Positions 7,819-17,488 are shown, counted from the stretch's first letter. The stretch: DNA of 64,000 nucleotides from Haloarcula hispanica ATCC 33960 (GCF_000223905.1 NC_015948.1:1922001-1986000); one strand, 5' to 3'. Notes: generated by a model not told the origin, from the letters alone. Translations and numbers: made by a program.

Positions 7819-8307
7819 ATGGCTGGAACTATCGAAGTCCTCGTTCCCGGTGGGGAGGCCAACCCTGGCCCGCCACTCGGTCCGGAACTCGGCCCGACAC
7901 CGGTGGACGTGCAGGCAGTCGTACAGGAAATCAACGACCAGACGGCAGCGTTCGACGGCACCGAAGTCCCCGTCACCGTCGAGTACGACGACGACGGCTC
8001 CTTCGAGATCGAGGTCGGTGTCCCGCCGACGGCCGAACTCATCAAGGACGAGGCCGGCTTCGAAACCGGCAGCGGCGAACCACAAGAGGACTTCGTCGCT
8101 GACCTCTCCGTCGACCAGGTCAAACAGATCGCCGAGCAGAAGCATCCCGACCTGCTCTCCTACGACCTGAAGAACGCTGCAAAGGAAGTCGTCGGGACGT
8201 GCACCTCCCTCGGTGTCACCATCGAAGGCGAGAACCCACGCGAGTTCAAGGAACGCATCGACGCGGGCGAGTACGACGACGTGTTCGCGGCCGAAGCACA
8301 GGCGTAA
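7819..8307 (+). CDS. rpl11: 50S ribosomal protein L11
   Basis: A 162-residue L11, part of the GTPase-associated centre of the large subunit, where it binds 23S rRNA beside the L10-L12 stalk. Family hallmarks seen are the N-terminal GTIEVLVPGGEANPGPPLGP, with its Pro/Gly-rich hinge, and the C-terminal rRNA-binding half (KQIAEQKHPDL, VVGTCTSLGVTIEG). A TATA-like CTTTAAAC at 7789-7796 is 27 bases before the ATG, so the message is leaderless. A 237-base gap separates it from rpl1. This fits the separate transcription of L11 described in Halobacterium. Confidence 0.96.
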   Translation: MAGTIEVLVPGGEANPGPPLGPELGPTPVDVQAVVQEINDQTAAFDGTEVPVTVEYDDDGSFEIEVGVPPTAELIKDEAGFETGSGEPQEDFVADLSVDQVKQIAEQKHPDLLSYDLKNAAKEVVGTCTSLGVTIEGENPREFKERIDAGEYDDVFAAEAQA

Positions 8308-8450
8308 GTCGGACCGCTGTGCGGCTGGCGTGTGTTTTCCCTTGCTTTCGACGCTGTGAGCTACTGCACAGTCGGTGGGATCGTCACCAGCGACTGGTCC
8401 CTGAGAACCGGAAACACGCCCGTCAGCGGCCCTTGGGCTGGTTCGACGGG

Positions 8451-8544
8451 TTTAAGTGTCGCATTGGCGTCTACCCGCACGAGACAGGCATCCGCCTGTT
8501 TCACTGACCCGTAGAAGCCGATTGGCGTACTACGGAGGTGAACA
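8451..8544 (+). promoter_or_regulatory. Promoter and probable L1 autoregulatory leader
   Basis: A TATA-like TTTAAG at 8451-8456 predicts a start near 8478 and a leader of about 67 bases. The leader holds a hairpin ACAGGC-ATCC-GCCTGT (8484-8499) and a strong Shine-Dalgarno motif GGAGGTGA (8533-8540). In Halobacterium the L1-L10-L12 transcript carries a leader of similar length that resembles the L1 site in 23S rRNA, and L1 represses its own message in archaea. Regulation here is inferred from that precedent. Confidence 0.65.
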
Positions 8545-9183
8545 ATGGCAGATCAGGAAATAGAGAACGCAGTCTCGCGCGCACTCGAGGACGCACCTGA
8601 GCGGAACTTCCGCGAAACGGTCGACCTCGCTGTGAACCTGCGCGACTTAGATCTTAACGACCCGTCGAACCGCGTCGACGAGTCCGTCGTGCTTCCTGCT
8701 GGCACCGGCCAGGAGACCACTATTGTGGTCTTCGCCGAGGGCGAAACCGCCCTCCGTGCCGAGGAAGTCGCAGACGACGTACTCGACGAGGACGAACTCG
8801 AGGAACTGGGTGGCGATGACGACGCCGCCAAGGACCTCGCCGATGACACTGACTTCTTCATCGCAGAGAAGGGCATGATGCAGGACATCGGTCGCTACCT
8901 CGGGACCGTCCTCGGTCCGCGTGGGAAGATGCCGGAACCGCTCGACCCCGACGACGACGTCGTCGAGGTCATCGAACGCATGAAAAACACCGTGCAGCTC
9001 CGCAGCGGGGAACGGCGAACGTTCCACACGCGGGTCGGCGCGGAGGACATGTCCGCCGAGGATATCTCGGACAACATCGACGTTATCCTTCGCCGTCTGC
9101 ACGCGGACCTCGAGAAGGGCCCGCTCAACATCGACACTGTCTACGTGAAGACGACGATGGGGCCTGCGATGGAGGTGGCCTGA
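8545..9183 (+). CDS. rpl1: 50S ribosomal protein L1
   Basis: A 212-residue L1, a component of the mobile L1 stalk that binds 23S rRNA near the E site. Visible signatures are the N-terminal [18 protein letters not shown], the central [11 protein letters not shown]-type loop and the C-terminal [16 protein letters not shown]. An acidic insert ([14 protein letters not shown]) in the middle domain is a halophilic trait. It heads the rpl1-rplP0-rpl12 operon; its TGA is one base from the next ATG. L1 probably represses the operon through the leader hairpin at 8484-8499. Confidence 0.96.
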   Translation: MADQEIENAVSRALEDAPERNFRETVDLAVNLRDLDLNDPSNRVDESVVLPAGTGQETTIVVFAEGETALRAEEVADDVLDEDELEELGGDDDAAKDLADDTDFFIAEKGMMQDIGRYLGTVLGPRGKMPEPLDPDDDVVEVIERMKNTVQLRSGERRTFHTRVGAEDMSAEDISDNIDVILRRLHADLEKGPLNIDTVYVKTTMGPAMEVA

Positions 9184-9184
9184 T

Positions 9185-10228
9185 ATGAGCGCCGAATCCG
9201 AACGCAAGACCGAGACCATTCCCGAGTGGAAGCAGGAAGAGGTCGACGCCATCGTAGAGATGATCGAGTCCTACGAGAGCGTCGGCGTCGTCAACATCGC
9301 CGGGATTCCGTCCCGACAGCTACAGGACATGCGACGTGACCTGCACGGGACCGCCGAACTTCGCGTCTCCCGGAACACGCTGCTTGAGCGTGCGCTTGAC
9401 GAAGTCGACGACGGACTCGAAGACCTCAACAGCTACATCACCGGGCAGGTCGGGCTCATCGGGACCGACGACAACCCGTTCTCGCTGTTTCAGGAACTCG
9501 AGGCCTCCAAGACGCCCGCACCCATCGGTGCCGGCGAGGTGGCCCCGAACGATATCGTGATTCCGGAAGGCGACACGGGCGTCGACCCCGGTCCGTTCGT
9601 CGGCGAACTCCAGAGCGTGGGTGCCGACGCACGCATTCAGGAAGGCTCCATTCAGGTCCTTTCTGACTCGACGGTGCTTGACACCGGCGAGGAAGTCTCC
9701 CAGGAACTCGCGAACGTCCTGAACGAACTCGGTATCGAACCGAAAGAGGTCGGTCTCGACCTCCGCGCCGTCTTCGCTGACGGCGTGCTGTTCGAACCCG
9801 AGGAACTGGAACTCGACGTCGACGAGTACCGGAGCGACATCCAGGCGGCTGCCGGCCGGGCGTTCAATCTCTCGGTCAACGCCGACTACCCGACCGCGAC
9901 GACGGCCCCGACGATGCTCCAGTCCGCTCGTGGCAACGCCAAGAGTCTCGCGCTCCAGGCGGCCATCGAGGACCCCGAGGTCGTGCCTGACCTCGTGAGC
10001 AAGGCCGACGCACAGGTCCGTGCGCTCGCCTCGCAGATCGACGACGAAGAGGCGCTCCCGGAGGAACTCCAGGGCGTCGAGGCCGACGTGGCGACAGAGG
10101 AACCGACTGACGATCAAGACGACGACACCGCATCCGAGGACGACGCGGACGCCGACGACGCGGCCGAGGAGGCCGACGACGGCGACGACGACGAGGACGC
10201 TGGCGACGCGCTCGGAGCGATGTTCTAA
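9185..10228 (+). CDS. rplP0: 50S ribosomal protein L10 (acidic P0 homologue)
   Basis: A 347-residue archaeal P0/L10 that anchors L12 dimers on the ribosome and contacts L11 and 23S rRNA. The N-terminal rRNA-binding domain is recognisable ([34 protein letters not shown]). It is followed by the archaeal/eukaryotic insertion and helices that bind L12. The last 60 residues are a hinge of Asp, Glu and Ala ending DALGAMF, close to the end of L12 (GLGELFG), as usual for P-proteins. The motif GGAGGTGG at 9172-9179, inside rpl1, is its ribosome-binding site. Confidence 0.96.
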   Translation: MSAESERKTETIPEWKQEEVDAIVEMIESYESVGVVNIAGIPSRQLQDMRRDLHGTAELRVSRNTLLERALDEVDDGLEDLNSYITGQVGLIGTDDNPFSLFQELEASKTPAPIGAGEVAPNDIVIPEGDTGVDPGPFVGELQSVGADARIQEGSIQVLSDSTVLDTGEEVSQELANVLNELGIEPKEVGLDLRAVFADGVLFEPEELELDVDEYRSDIQAAAGRAFNLSVNADYPTATTAPTMLQSARGNAKSLALQAAIEDPEVVPDLVSKADAQVRALASQIDDEEALPEELQGVEADVATEEPTDDQDDDTASEDDADADDAAEEADDGDDDEDAGDALGAMF

Positions 10229-10245
10229 CAACACACACTACAACA

Positions 10246-10593
10246 ATGGAATACGTATACGCTGCACTCATCCTGAACGAATCGGGCGAAGAGATCAACG
10301 AAGACAACCTCACCGACGTGCTCGACGCCGCAGGCGTCGACGTCGAGGAGTCCCGCGTCAAGGCCCTCGTCGCCGCCCTCGAGGACGTCGACATCGAGGA
10401 GGCCGTCGACCAGGCCGCTGCGGCACCGGTGCCGGCAAGCGGTGGCGCGGCCGCACCCGCCGAGGGTGGCGCTGACGAGGCCGACGAGGCCGACGAGGAA
10501 GCCGAAGAAGAGGCTGCCGACGACGGCGGCGACGACGATGACGACGAGGACGACGAGGCAAGCGGTGAGGGCCTCGGCGAACTCTTCGGCTAA
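10246..10593 (+). CDS. rpl12: 50S ribosomal protein L12 (P1-like)
   Basis: A 115-residue stalk protein that recruits translation factors. It has the archaeal P1 form: an N-terminal dimerisation domain ([14 protein letters not shown], then [20 protein letters not shown]), an Ala-rich hinge, a long Asp/Glu tail and the C-terminal GLGELFG factor-binding end. It follows rplP0 by 17 bases without a Shine-Dalgarno motif. A T-rich tract at 10615-10622 probably ends the operon. Confidence 0.95.
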   Translation: MEYVYAALILNESGEEINEDNLTDVLDAAGVDVEESRVKALVAALEDVDIEEAVDQAAAAPVPASGGAAAPAEGGADEADEADEEAEEEAADDGGDDDDDEDDEASGEGLGELFG

Positions 10594-10614
10594 CTCGGTT
10601 CAACACAGCTCAGC

Positions 10615-10622
10615 TTTTCTTT
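10615..10622 (+). terminator. T-rich terminator of the rpl1-rplP0-rpl12 operon
   Basis: TTTTCTTT lies 22 bases after the rpl12 stop codon. Archaeal termination commonly occurs at such T-tracts. No strong hairpin precedes it. Confidence 0.45.
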
Positions 10623-10742
10623 GCGTGCGCTCGACTGGTGAGAGGCATCGCTACCGCTCGAATCCTGGGAGCCGTCGTATTGCCTGCCTTCGAAGTATCG
10701 TCCGACGAACAAGCGACTGCAGAAGGATGTCGACGCGGCTGT

Positions 10743-13700
10743 TTAGCTACCGAGTGTCACCGTGTCTGAGTCGACCGTAACCGGTGAGTCGTTCCCGGTC
10801 GCCCCCGTTTCGTCGACGTTCTTGAGATATATCTCACCCGTCGCGGTGTCGGCCACGGTGCCGCTCGCCGTTTCGTCGTACACGGTCACCTCATAGGTGT
10901 AGTAGCCGGGGTCGAGATCGACGTCGTAGCCCGCCCAAGCCGGGAACGGATCGGTATTGGTCAGGTCGCCGGTCCCAGCAGTGACCATCTCGGAGCCGGC
11001 GAAGACGGTCGACCCGTCGCTTTTGTTTTTGATTGTGAGGTTCACTTCCCGTTCGTCACCCACGGTCCCGTTATTGCGGACCTCCACGGTCATCCGCTGT
11101 GCGCCGCCGCGACGCTCGATTAGTTCTGAGGTGTTGTAGGTCTCCGCGCCGATGTTCACCGACTGCGTGTCGTTGACGACAACGTTCGACTCCCCCACGA
11201 AGAACGACAGTTCCGGGGACGTGGAGTTCGACGTTTCGATGTAGTAGGTGTAGTTGCCGCGACTGGTCGGCATATCAAGCGTAAACTGTCGGGTTTCACC
11301 TGGGTTGAGGTCCGCTGACATGGTTTTCGAGTCGATGTCGGTAAATGACGGACTTGTATCGTCGTTGTTTTTCGCACGGAGGACGACGGTATCTGTACCG
11401 TCCTGCTCGCCAACGTTAGTGACGTTGACAGTCGCCGTTGCCGTGTCGTCACTGTCAATCACGCTCTCGGCACGGACTGAATCAATCTGCATGAACTGTC
11501 CTTCCGTATCACCGACACGCACGTTCCCGCTCGCCTTCTGTTGCGTACCGGGGATAGATACCGTGTACGGATAGCTTTCCCCAGTTGCCTTTGAACTAGT
11601 CGGAAGGGTGAACGTGACGGTTTCGGTCTCTCCGGGTTCAATTGTCGTCGAGTTCGTCCCGGCACTGTTGCCATCAAAGCTGCTCTCTAGGGTAGCTTCA
11701 CCGCTCTTTCCGCCGACGTTCATTACCTCAGCCGTCAGCGTTGCGTCGGTTGTCTCATCAACCCTGCTTGGGGCGTCGGTGTCGATGAGGTTGTACTCCG
11801 GACCCGTCTGTACGTCTTTTTCGATTGCGTTGACTGTGAACAGGACAACGGCATCGTTATAGTCAGGGTCGCCGTCATTTGCCGCGTTAGCTGGGTCTGC
11901 GTCCTCCTGTGAGAGTTCATAGAGGAGTGCGCGTTCCCCGTCGCCCAGTTGGAGATACCCCGTGTCGTTCACGCGGCTTCCGAGCGTATCCTGAATGTCT
12001 CGCTGGTACCACTGTGCTTGCTCGAACGCTGGAAGCTCGTCGCCGTCGTTCAGGATGACGAGGTTCTGCTGGTTCTGTGTCTGGCTGACAGTGGTCGTGT
12101 CGTATGTATCCCAGTCACTACAGTACTTCGTGTCATAACCAGCCAGCTCAATCGAAGGAGAGGTGTAGGAATACCTGTCACAGCCGTAGGACTTTGCAAA
12201 GACTGAGATCTCCGTTCCGGGTTCGAACGAATCGGAGTAGTAGTACGGGTTCTCGTGTTCGTCAGAGATGAGGCGCTGCTCCGCGTGCGGACCATTGATG
12301 TCGCCGTTCTCGTACCCCCGCCAGAGTCCGATCGACTGTGGGTCGGACCCGTTGTCGACATATAGTGACATCTGCACGGGTGCATGGTAGATGTAGTTCC
12401 AGCGATTTGAGAAGCCTTCCAGGTCCGCACCCTTCAGCGCAACCGAAGCATTGACCGACTGCTGTATCGTGATCGTCGAGCCGTTCCCTTCGAGCAGCGA
12501 GTCCGGCTCGACGGTCAGCGTCGACTGTCGCGACCGGTTCGCCGTCGAGAAGGTTACCGAGTAATCCCCGGGTTCGGTGGGCGCCGTGACGGTCCGATTG
12601 AGCGTGACGCTCTCCCCGGGGTCGAGCCGTTCGTCCTCCGCAATGTGGGTCGTTCCGTTGTACTCGACGCGCAGTGTTTGCTTTCCTTCGGTTCCGCCGG
12701 TGTTCGCGACGGCGAACTTGATATTCGTCTGGTTGTTCGGTGCGACGGGGTTCTGTACGTCTACAGCGGTGATCTCGTACAACGGCGGCGACGATGAACC
12801 GACGACGAAGGACCCTGACCCGGTATCGTCCGGTGTCTCGACGACATAGGTGTACTGCTGTGGTGACCCGACTATTAGCGGGCCACTGGTCACTGAAGCG
12901 GTCCCCGACTCAGTGCCTCGGCGAGTCCCGTTGAGGGTGAGCGTCGTGGTCTTCGACGCAACAACGCTGCCAGACGCGTTCTCGATACGGACCTCGACAT
13001 CGGTGGATTTCCGAATGTCACCAGTGTTTTCGACCGTTGTGTCAACGGTCGCCGTATCCCCACTTTGCAATCCACCCGGCGGCGAAACGGACGCTATCTC
13101 GAACACACCTGCATCACCGACGATGAAGTAGTGTCCGTCGTCGTTGTGTTGTGAGTATGTATCATCCTCTGTTTCGACTTCCAGGTCGTACGTGCCGTTC
13201 TCCGACGTTGGCATTGACGGCCCGAAGTCGATTGTTCGGCTCTGTCCAGGGCCGACCAGCACGCTTCGCGTCGCGCTTTTCGACCCGTTGACGCGGAAGA
13301 CGACCTCCTGATCTGCCGTCATTTGCCCAGTGTTCGTGACTGTGACCTCAGCCGATGGGACCTGATTCAGCCGCGCTGTTGCCGGAATCGAATTGCTGGT
13401 GACATCCAGTGACGGCGTTCCGTGGACGGACGTATACTTGATGACTTTGTAGTCTTCGTCCTGCTTTGACTCCACAGTGAAGTTGTGTGGCGTCGCCGAC
13501 GAGACGCTCACCGACCGACTCACAGTGGTCGATTCCCCGCCGATGAGGGTCATTGTCTCCTCCACCTCGCTTGGTGACCCCGACTGGTTGTGCTTCAGCG
13601 TGATATCCTGTGTATCTTCTAAGCCTCCGGTGTTCCGGACCGTCGCTGTCACGACTGCTTTCCCAGGGTCTGACGGGTCCGGCTTGACCGTGACACCCTC

Positions 13701-14516
13701 GACTTTGAACTTCGGGTTCGTCACGTCGCCGAGTGCAAAGCGTATGTGAACGCTCTCTCCCGGCTTGACAGACGCCGGGGTCACCTCAACGTACTGATCA
13801 TCGTAGGTGCTCCGTGCCCAATCTGCCCAGGCGCGGGCATAGCTACTGTTTTCGATAGTCAATGTCGCGTTGGCGACTTGCGACGGAGTACACTCATAAC
13901 TGGGTGACGAAATTGAGCCGGTTCGCGCGTCCTCGTAGGACGCGTCGGTGAACAGGGCCATCTGCAGTGCCGCTTCGTGCGACCGCTTGGCCGTCGCGTT
14001 GGATTGAATGGCAACCGAACTCCCCTGGATCTGCTGTCCGGAGATATTTGCGAACGATACCGACAGTGCCCCTTCGTCGTAGTTCACTGCTGGGGGCGAC
14101 GACATCGTTGCGCCCGACTCGGTCATCCGCCACACACCCCCGCCCTGATAGCCGACCTGTTGGCCGTTCTTTTGATACCGAATCGTCTGCAGCGAGCGGT
14201 TCCCCGTCGAACAGGCCGAGCGTCCGTTCAGCGTCAGATTGTATGCCGCGTTGCCAGAAACGGCGACGTCAGACCGAACCCGGTCTGGGATCTCGACTGA
14301 TTCGTTGGTGTCTGACCGCTGGAAGCTCTGATCGACCGACAGCAGCACCTCCTCGGCGAGTTCGACGTTCGCGTCGTCGTTGACATCTCCGATTGTCTGT
14401 TGCCCCACCTGAACGATCAGTACGGCACCAACAATGACGGCGCTTGCCAACAACACCACACCCAGAACATGCGATACACCCCGGTCTCCAGCCCCCCGGC
14501 TGCCCCACTCGAACAT
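10743..14516 (-). CDS. Large pilin-like surface protein with CARDB repeats
   Basis: A 1257-residue protein. It begins with a short charged segment, then RGVSHVLGVVLLASAVIVGA, the pattern of archaeal type IV pilin-like N-termini (R-G/A followed at once by a membrane helix). About residues 25-250 resemble the haloarchaeal DUF7289-like head. Residues 250-690 and 905-1190 consist of repeated beta domains of the CARDB type (NTGGxxxxxDITL, PGESxTVxxxxT). In between, at about 697-890, is a different domain ending DPDYNDAVVLFTV, reminiscent of calcium-binding DUF4114 domains. It is probably extracellular and anchored by its N-terminal helix, perhaps as an adhesin or minor pilin. A box around 14541-14550 is 30 bases from the ATG. 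Confidence 0.75.
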   Translation of the reverse strand: MFEWGSRGAGDRGVSHVLGVVLLASAVIVGAVLIVQVGQQTIGDVNDDANVELAEEVLLSVDQSFQRSDTNESVEIPDRVRSDVAVSGNAAYNLTLNGRSACSTGNRSLQTIRYQKNGQQVGYQGGGVWRMTESGATMSSPPAVNYDEGALSVSFANISGQQIQGSSVAIQSNATAKRSHEAALQMALFTDASYEDARTGSISSPSYECTPSQVANATLTIENSSYARAWADWARSTYDDQYVEVTPASVKPGESVHIRFALGDVTNPKFKVEGVTVKPDPSDPGKAVVTATVRNTGGLEDTQDITLKHNQSGSPSEVEETMTLIGGESTTVSRSVSVSSATPHNFTVESKQDEDYKVIKYTSVHGTPSLDVTSNSIPATARLNQVPSAEVTVTNTGQMTADQEVVFRVNGSKSATRSVLVGPGQSRTIDFGPSMPTSENGTYDLEVETEDDTYSQHNDDGHYFIVGDAGVFEIASVSPPGGLQSGDTATVDTTVENTGDIRKSTDVEVRIENASGSVVASKTTTLTLNGTRRGTESGTASVTSGPLIVGSPQQYTYVVETPDDTGSGSFVVGSSSPPLYEITAVDVQNPVAPNNQTNIKFAVANTGGTEGKQTLRVEYNGTTHIAEDERLDPGESVTLNRTVTAPTEPGDYSVTFSTANRSRQSTLTVEPDSLLEGNGSTITIQQSVNASVALKGADLEGFSNRWNYIYHAPVQMSLYVDNGSDPQSIGLWRGYENGDINGPHAEQRLISDEHENPYYYSDSFEPGTEISVFAKSYGCDRYSYTSPSIELAGYDTKYCSDWDTYDTTTVSQTQNQQNLVILNDGDELPAFEQAQWYQRDIQDTLGSRVNDTGYLQLGDGERALLYELSQEDADPANAANDGDPDYNDAVVLFTVNAIEKDVQTGPEYNLIDTDAPSRVDETTDATLTAEVMNVGGKSGEATLESSFDGNSAGTNSTTIEPGETETVTFTLPTSSKATGESYPYTVSIPGTQQKASGNVRVGDTEGQFMQIDSVRAESVIDSDDTATATVNVTNVGEQDGTDTVVLRAKNNDDTSPSFTDIDSKTMSADLNPGETRQFTLDMPTSRGNYTYYIETSNSTSPELSFFVGESNVVVNDTQSVNIGAETYNTSELIERRGGAQRMTVEVRNNGTVGDEREVNLTIKNKSDGSTVFAGSEMVTAGTGDLTNTDPFPAWAGYDVDLDPGYYTYEVTVYDETASGTVADTATGEIYLKNVDETGATGNDSPVTVDSDTVTLGS

Positions 14517-15043
14517 ACTTATTTACATACCAACTATTGCACATAAGTTTACTGTTTCACCCATACTAATAACGGTTCCATCGGTGACCTACTGAGGTTA
14601 AACAGCAGGTATTCCCTCTAACGGGACCTACCAGCGGTATACACTACCGGCACCGTGTGTCGAATTCCGGATCCACTGACATTACAATACCCTCCGTAAA
14701 TGTCATATATTAACCAAGATTGCTATGCCATATGTTGGAACGCTTGTGATATGTGACAACACTAAACAAGATTTAGTTGACTGAGGTTCCTTATTATTCG
14801 TATACGGTGGACTGGACGGTACTTACGTAATGCGAATTGAGCCCCAACTTGACCTTTTAATTGAATCCGGCAGCAACGGGTAACGGTTGGTTTAGTAATG
14901 TCTCTAGCTGGTTTTTCTCCTAATATCTTGGTTAGACAGTGTTGTGCCCTCGATTGTGTGGTTTATTATAGAATCTGCCGGGCTACATCCCAAATCAGCC
15001 TACCTGTGTCGTCGATCTCTCATCCACGACGGTAAAATAAGGA
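14517..15043. other. A+T-rich intergenic region
   Basis: About 530 bases without a recognisable gene, clearly richer in A+T than the flanks (for example ATGTCATATATTAACC near 14700). The right part lies downstream of the tRNA-Ala 3' end; the left end carries the promoter of the large pilin-like gene. I found no direct repeat of the tRNA 3' end nearby. It could be the scar of a lost insertion or a region of low constraint. Confidence 0.4.
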
Positions 15044-15115
15044 TGGACTCGCCGGGATTTGAACCCGGGGCCTCTCCCATGCCAAGGGAGTGATCTACCC
15101 CTGATCTACGAGCCC
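15044..15115 (-). tRNA. tRNA-Ala (anticodon GGC)
   Basis: The minus strand folds into a complete cloverleaf of 72 bases. The acceptor stem is GGGCTCG/CGAGTCC, with a G3-U70 pair, the alanine identity element. The D stem is GATC/GATC, the anticodon stem CTCCC/GGGAG with loop TTGGCAT (anticodon GGC), and the T arm CCGGG-TTCAAAT-CCCGG, with discriminator A. CCA is not encoded and there is no intron. A TATA-like GTTTAAGC lies around 15148-15155. Confidence 0.96.
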
Positions 15116-15136
15116 TTGCGTGCATTGTTTGCTTCC

Positions 15137-15160
15137 CGATGGGATTGCTTAAACCCATCG
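15137..15160. repeat. Inverted repeat around the tRNA-Ala promoter
   Basis: CGATGGG (15137-15143) and CCCATCG (15154-15160) are perfect 7-base arms. The 10-base spacer holds most of the TATA-like element about 36 bases before the tRNA. It could be an operator or chance. Confidence 0.4.
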
Positions 15161-15325
15161 AAGCACCGGGACATAGAGAACCGGCCCCACGGTCTCGGTT
15201 AGGCCAGTACTACATCGGCCTCGTGGAGTGCATAGAAATCTGGTAATTGGAGTTACAGTACGGCCATAATGGCTATAACGACTGAGGCCATCCCTACAGT
15301 AATCTCAGTTTAGTGAATCAGACTC

Positions 15326-15931
15326 ATGAACCGTAGGAGAAACGAGACGCAGTCTAACGACCGGCGTGTCGGCCGGTCACTCTGGATGGGAGAGCACCGG
15401 CGTGGGCAGACAACGCTGGACTTCGCGATCGGTATGAGCCTGTTTCTGAGTGTCCTGATATTCATTTTCCTGTTCATTCCGGGGTTGTTGTCGCCGTTTT
15501 CTGCGGGGGTTCAGGAGGAGACAGTCACGACCGACAGAGTCGCCGATGGGCTCACAATGGGGATGCTCGGTTCGCCACAGCAGCCGTACGTCCTAGACGA
15601 ACACTGTACTCGGGAGTTCTTCGCTGGGAACGCACCACCGTCAGGATGTGGCTACGAGTCAGGCGGGAGTGCGGAGGAACGGGTCGGGCTCGACCCGGCT
15701 CGGGAGAACGTGAACGTCACAATCCGGGGGAACGCGACGGCAACAGCGGCCTCCGATGAAACGCTCTGCTGGGATGGAGCAACTGAGGAACTCGTTGAAG
15801 CTAGTGGTAGTTGTGGGACGGTACTCACTACTGGTGGGAACCCGCCGACAAACAACGACGCGTCGGTCACTGCGTTGCGAGTGGTCTCGTTGAACGGGCA
15901 GGATGTCACAGTACGCGTGGTGATGTGGTAG
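15326..15931 (+). CDS. Pilin-like protein, DUF7287-type
   Basis: First gene of a five-gene operon. The 201-residue product has a basic N-terminus, then RRGQTTLDFAIGMSLFLSVL, a pilin-like signal with cleavage expected after Gly and an acidic Asp at +5. It is followed by a single membrane helix and a small extracellular domain containing several Cys (HCTREFF, PPSGCGYE, LCWDG, SGSCG), possibly forming disulfides. I assign it to the haloarchaeal family I remember as DUF7287. A start at ATG 15389 would put the signal motif nearer the N-terminus and is a fair alternative. No assembly ATPase or membrane platform gene is nearby. Confidence 0.7.
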   Translation: MNRRRNETQSNDRRVGRSLWMGEHRRGQTTLDFAIGMSLFLSVLIFIFLFIPGLLSPFSAGVQEETVTTDRVADGLTMGMLGSPQQPYVLDEHCTREFFAGNAPPSGCGYESGGSAEERVGLDPARENVNVTIRGNATATAASDETLCWDGATEELVEASGSCGTVLTTGGNPPTNNDASVTALRVVSLNGQDVTVRVVMW

Positions 15932-15932
15932 C

Positions 15933-16520
15933 ATGCGCGCGCAGGCACACACGCTCGAAGCCATCGTCAGCGGCATGCTGTTACTCGCGAGCCTGGTGTT
16001 CGCGCTGCAGATGACGGCGGTGACGCCGCTGTCCGCGAGCACGTCGAGTCAGCACATCGAGAACCAGCAGCAGGCAATCGGCCACGGCGTCCTCGCCTCC
16101 GCGGCGGCAGAAGACGCACTGAAACCGGCTGTGCTCTACTGGGACAACAGCACGGCGCAGTTCCACAACACGGCCGGCGGTCGGGAGTACTACACGAACG
16201 GGCCGCCGGACAATCGATTCGGGGAGTTGTTAGAACGCGCGTTCGACCAGCGGGGAATCGCGTACAACGTCTATCTCAGGTTCCAGAACACGCAGGAGCG
16301 AACCGTCACGACACGATACATCTACAGCGGCGAACCGAGCGACAACGCGGTGCGTGCGAGCCACACAATCACGCTCATGGACGACGACCACCTGCGTGAT
16401 GCGGACGGGACGCGCAACAGCACGCGGCTCGGTGACCCAGCGACCGATTATACGGTTTCGGACACTGGAAAGAACGTCTACAACACGGTCAGCGTAGAGG
16501 TGGTCGCGTGGCGCATCTGA
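15933..16520 (+). CDS. Pilin-like protein, DUF7288-type
   Basis: Starts one base after the stop of the preceding gene. The 195-residue product begins MRAQAHTLEAIVSGMLLLAS: R-A, then a hydrophobic helix with a Glu near +5/+6, as in type IV pilins. The extracellular part is about 150 residues, with a conserved-looking GHGVLASAAAEDALKPAVLYWD and an NTVSVEVVAWRI end. I believe this is the family called DUF7288. The tight spacing with flanking genes suggests that it is made in fixed ratio with them as part of one surface filament or complex. Confidence 0.7.
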   Translation: MRAQAHTLEAIVSGMLLLASLVFALQMTAVTPLSASTSSQHIENQQQAIGHGVLASAAAEDALKPAVLYWDNSTAQFHNTAGGREYYTNGPPDNRFGELLERAFDQRGIAYNVYLRFQNTQERTVTTRYIYSGEPSDNAVRASHTITLMDDDHLRDADGTRNSTRLGDPATDYTVSDTGKNVYNTVSVEVVAWRI

Positions 16521-17488
16521 ACGACGACGACCGCGGACAGATAATCCTCATCGCCGCGTTGGCCCTGGCGGTGACGTTCATCGGGCTTGCGCTGGTCGTC
16601 AACTCCGCGATCTACACGCAGAACCTCGCGAGTCGGGGCGAGGTCGCCGGGAGCAACGACGCGCTGGAGATGCGGGCGATGGTGGAGACAAACGTCGGGG
16701 GCGGCATCACCGCGGCGAACAAGTACAACTACTCGACCCAAACAACACTCGAAACCGGTGTGCGTGAGAGCATCGGGACCGTCAGTACACAGACGGAACG
16801 CCAGCGGGTCACGAGCGGGACGCTGGTGAACGTCACACTCGCCGGCCCGCCGACCTACGGCACGCGGATCGCCCAGACCAACACGTCATTGTTCGAATCC
16901 GGCGAGGCGACACCGAGCGCCGATTGGATGGTCAGAGAGCGGGTCACGCGCCCGGGTGACGGAACGAACGCGACCAGACGGTTCGTCATCAACGCGACAC
17001 AGCTCCCCAGTTCGGGAAGTGAGTTCGTCGTCGTAGCGAACGGCACCGGCGGCAACCCGAAATGGACGATGCGGGTCTGGGGTGACGTCGGACCCAGCGG
17101 GACGGTCAACGTGGAAGTCGACACACCGAGTGGCACACAGACGTGTGCTGTCCCTATCGAGGAGCCGTACGCCCACATCGACGTGACCGGCGGAACAGTC
17201 CAGGGCGAGCCGTGTCTCGCGCTCCAGGGCGGGAGCTTCGACGGGCGGTTCGCTCACGGTGTCGGCGACGAATACAACATCAGCTACGAGTCGGGCGACC
17301 AGATCAGGGGGAACTACTCGATGGTTGTCCGCGATAGCAAGCGGGCCTACACGCTCGATACAGCGCCCGCGTCGCCGTTCAGCACAACCGCAATCTACGA
17401 TGTGACCGTCCGCTACCGCTACGACACGTCGAACCTCCGGTACGAGGCAAAGATACGGGTGGCCCCGGGTGAGCCAGATGCGTCGTAA
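16508..17488 (+). CDS. Pilin-like protein, DUF7261-type
   Basis: A GTG start overlaps the previous gene by 13 bases. The 326-residue protein begins MAHLNDDDRGQIILIAALAL: R-G-Q directly before a long hydrophobic helix. The rest is predicted to be extracellular, beta-rich, with many N-x-T/S sequons (NVTLAG, NTSLFE, NATQLP) and a Cys pair (TCAVP, GEPCLAL). It matches the haloarchaeal family I recall as DUF7261. The overlap implies translational coupling. Confidence 0.7.
   Translation: MAHLNDDDRGQIILIAALALAVTFIGLALVVNSAIYTQNLASRGEVAGSNDALEMRAMVETNVGGGITAANKYNYSTQTTLETGVRESIGTVSTQTERQRVTSGTLVNVTLAGPPTYGTRIAQTNTSLFESGEATPSADWMVRERVTRPGDGTNATRRFVINATQLPSSGSEFVVVANGTGGNPKWTMRVWGDVGPSGTVNVEVDTPSGTQTCAVPIEEPYAHIDVTGGTVQGEPCLALQGGSFDGRFAHGVGDEYNISYESGDQIRGNYSMVVRDSKRAYTLDTAPASPFSTTAIYDVTVRYRYDTSNLRYEAKIRVAPGEPDAS

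Noticed and set aside
14517-15043. An integrated element next to tRNA-Ala in the A+T-rich gap
   Set aside because: No second copy of the tRNA 3' end, no integrase and no coding frame were found in the gap.
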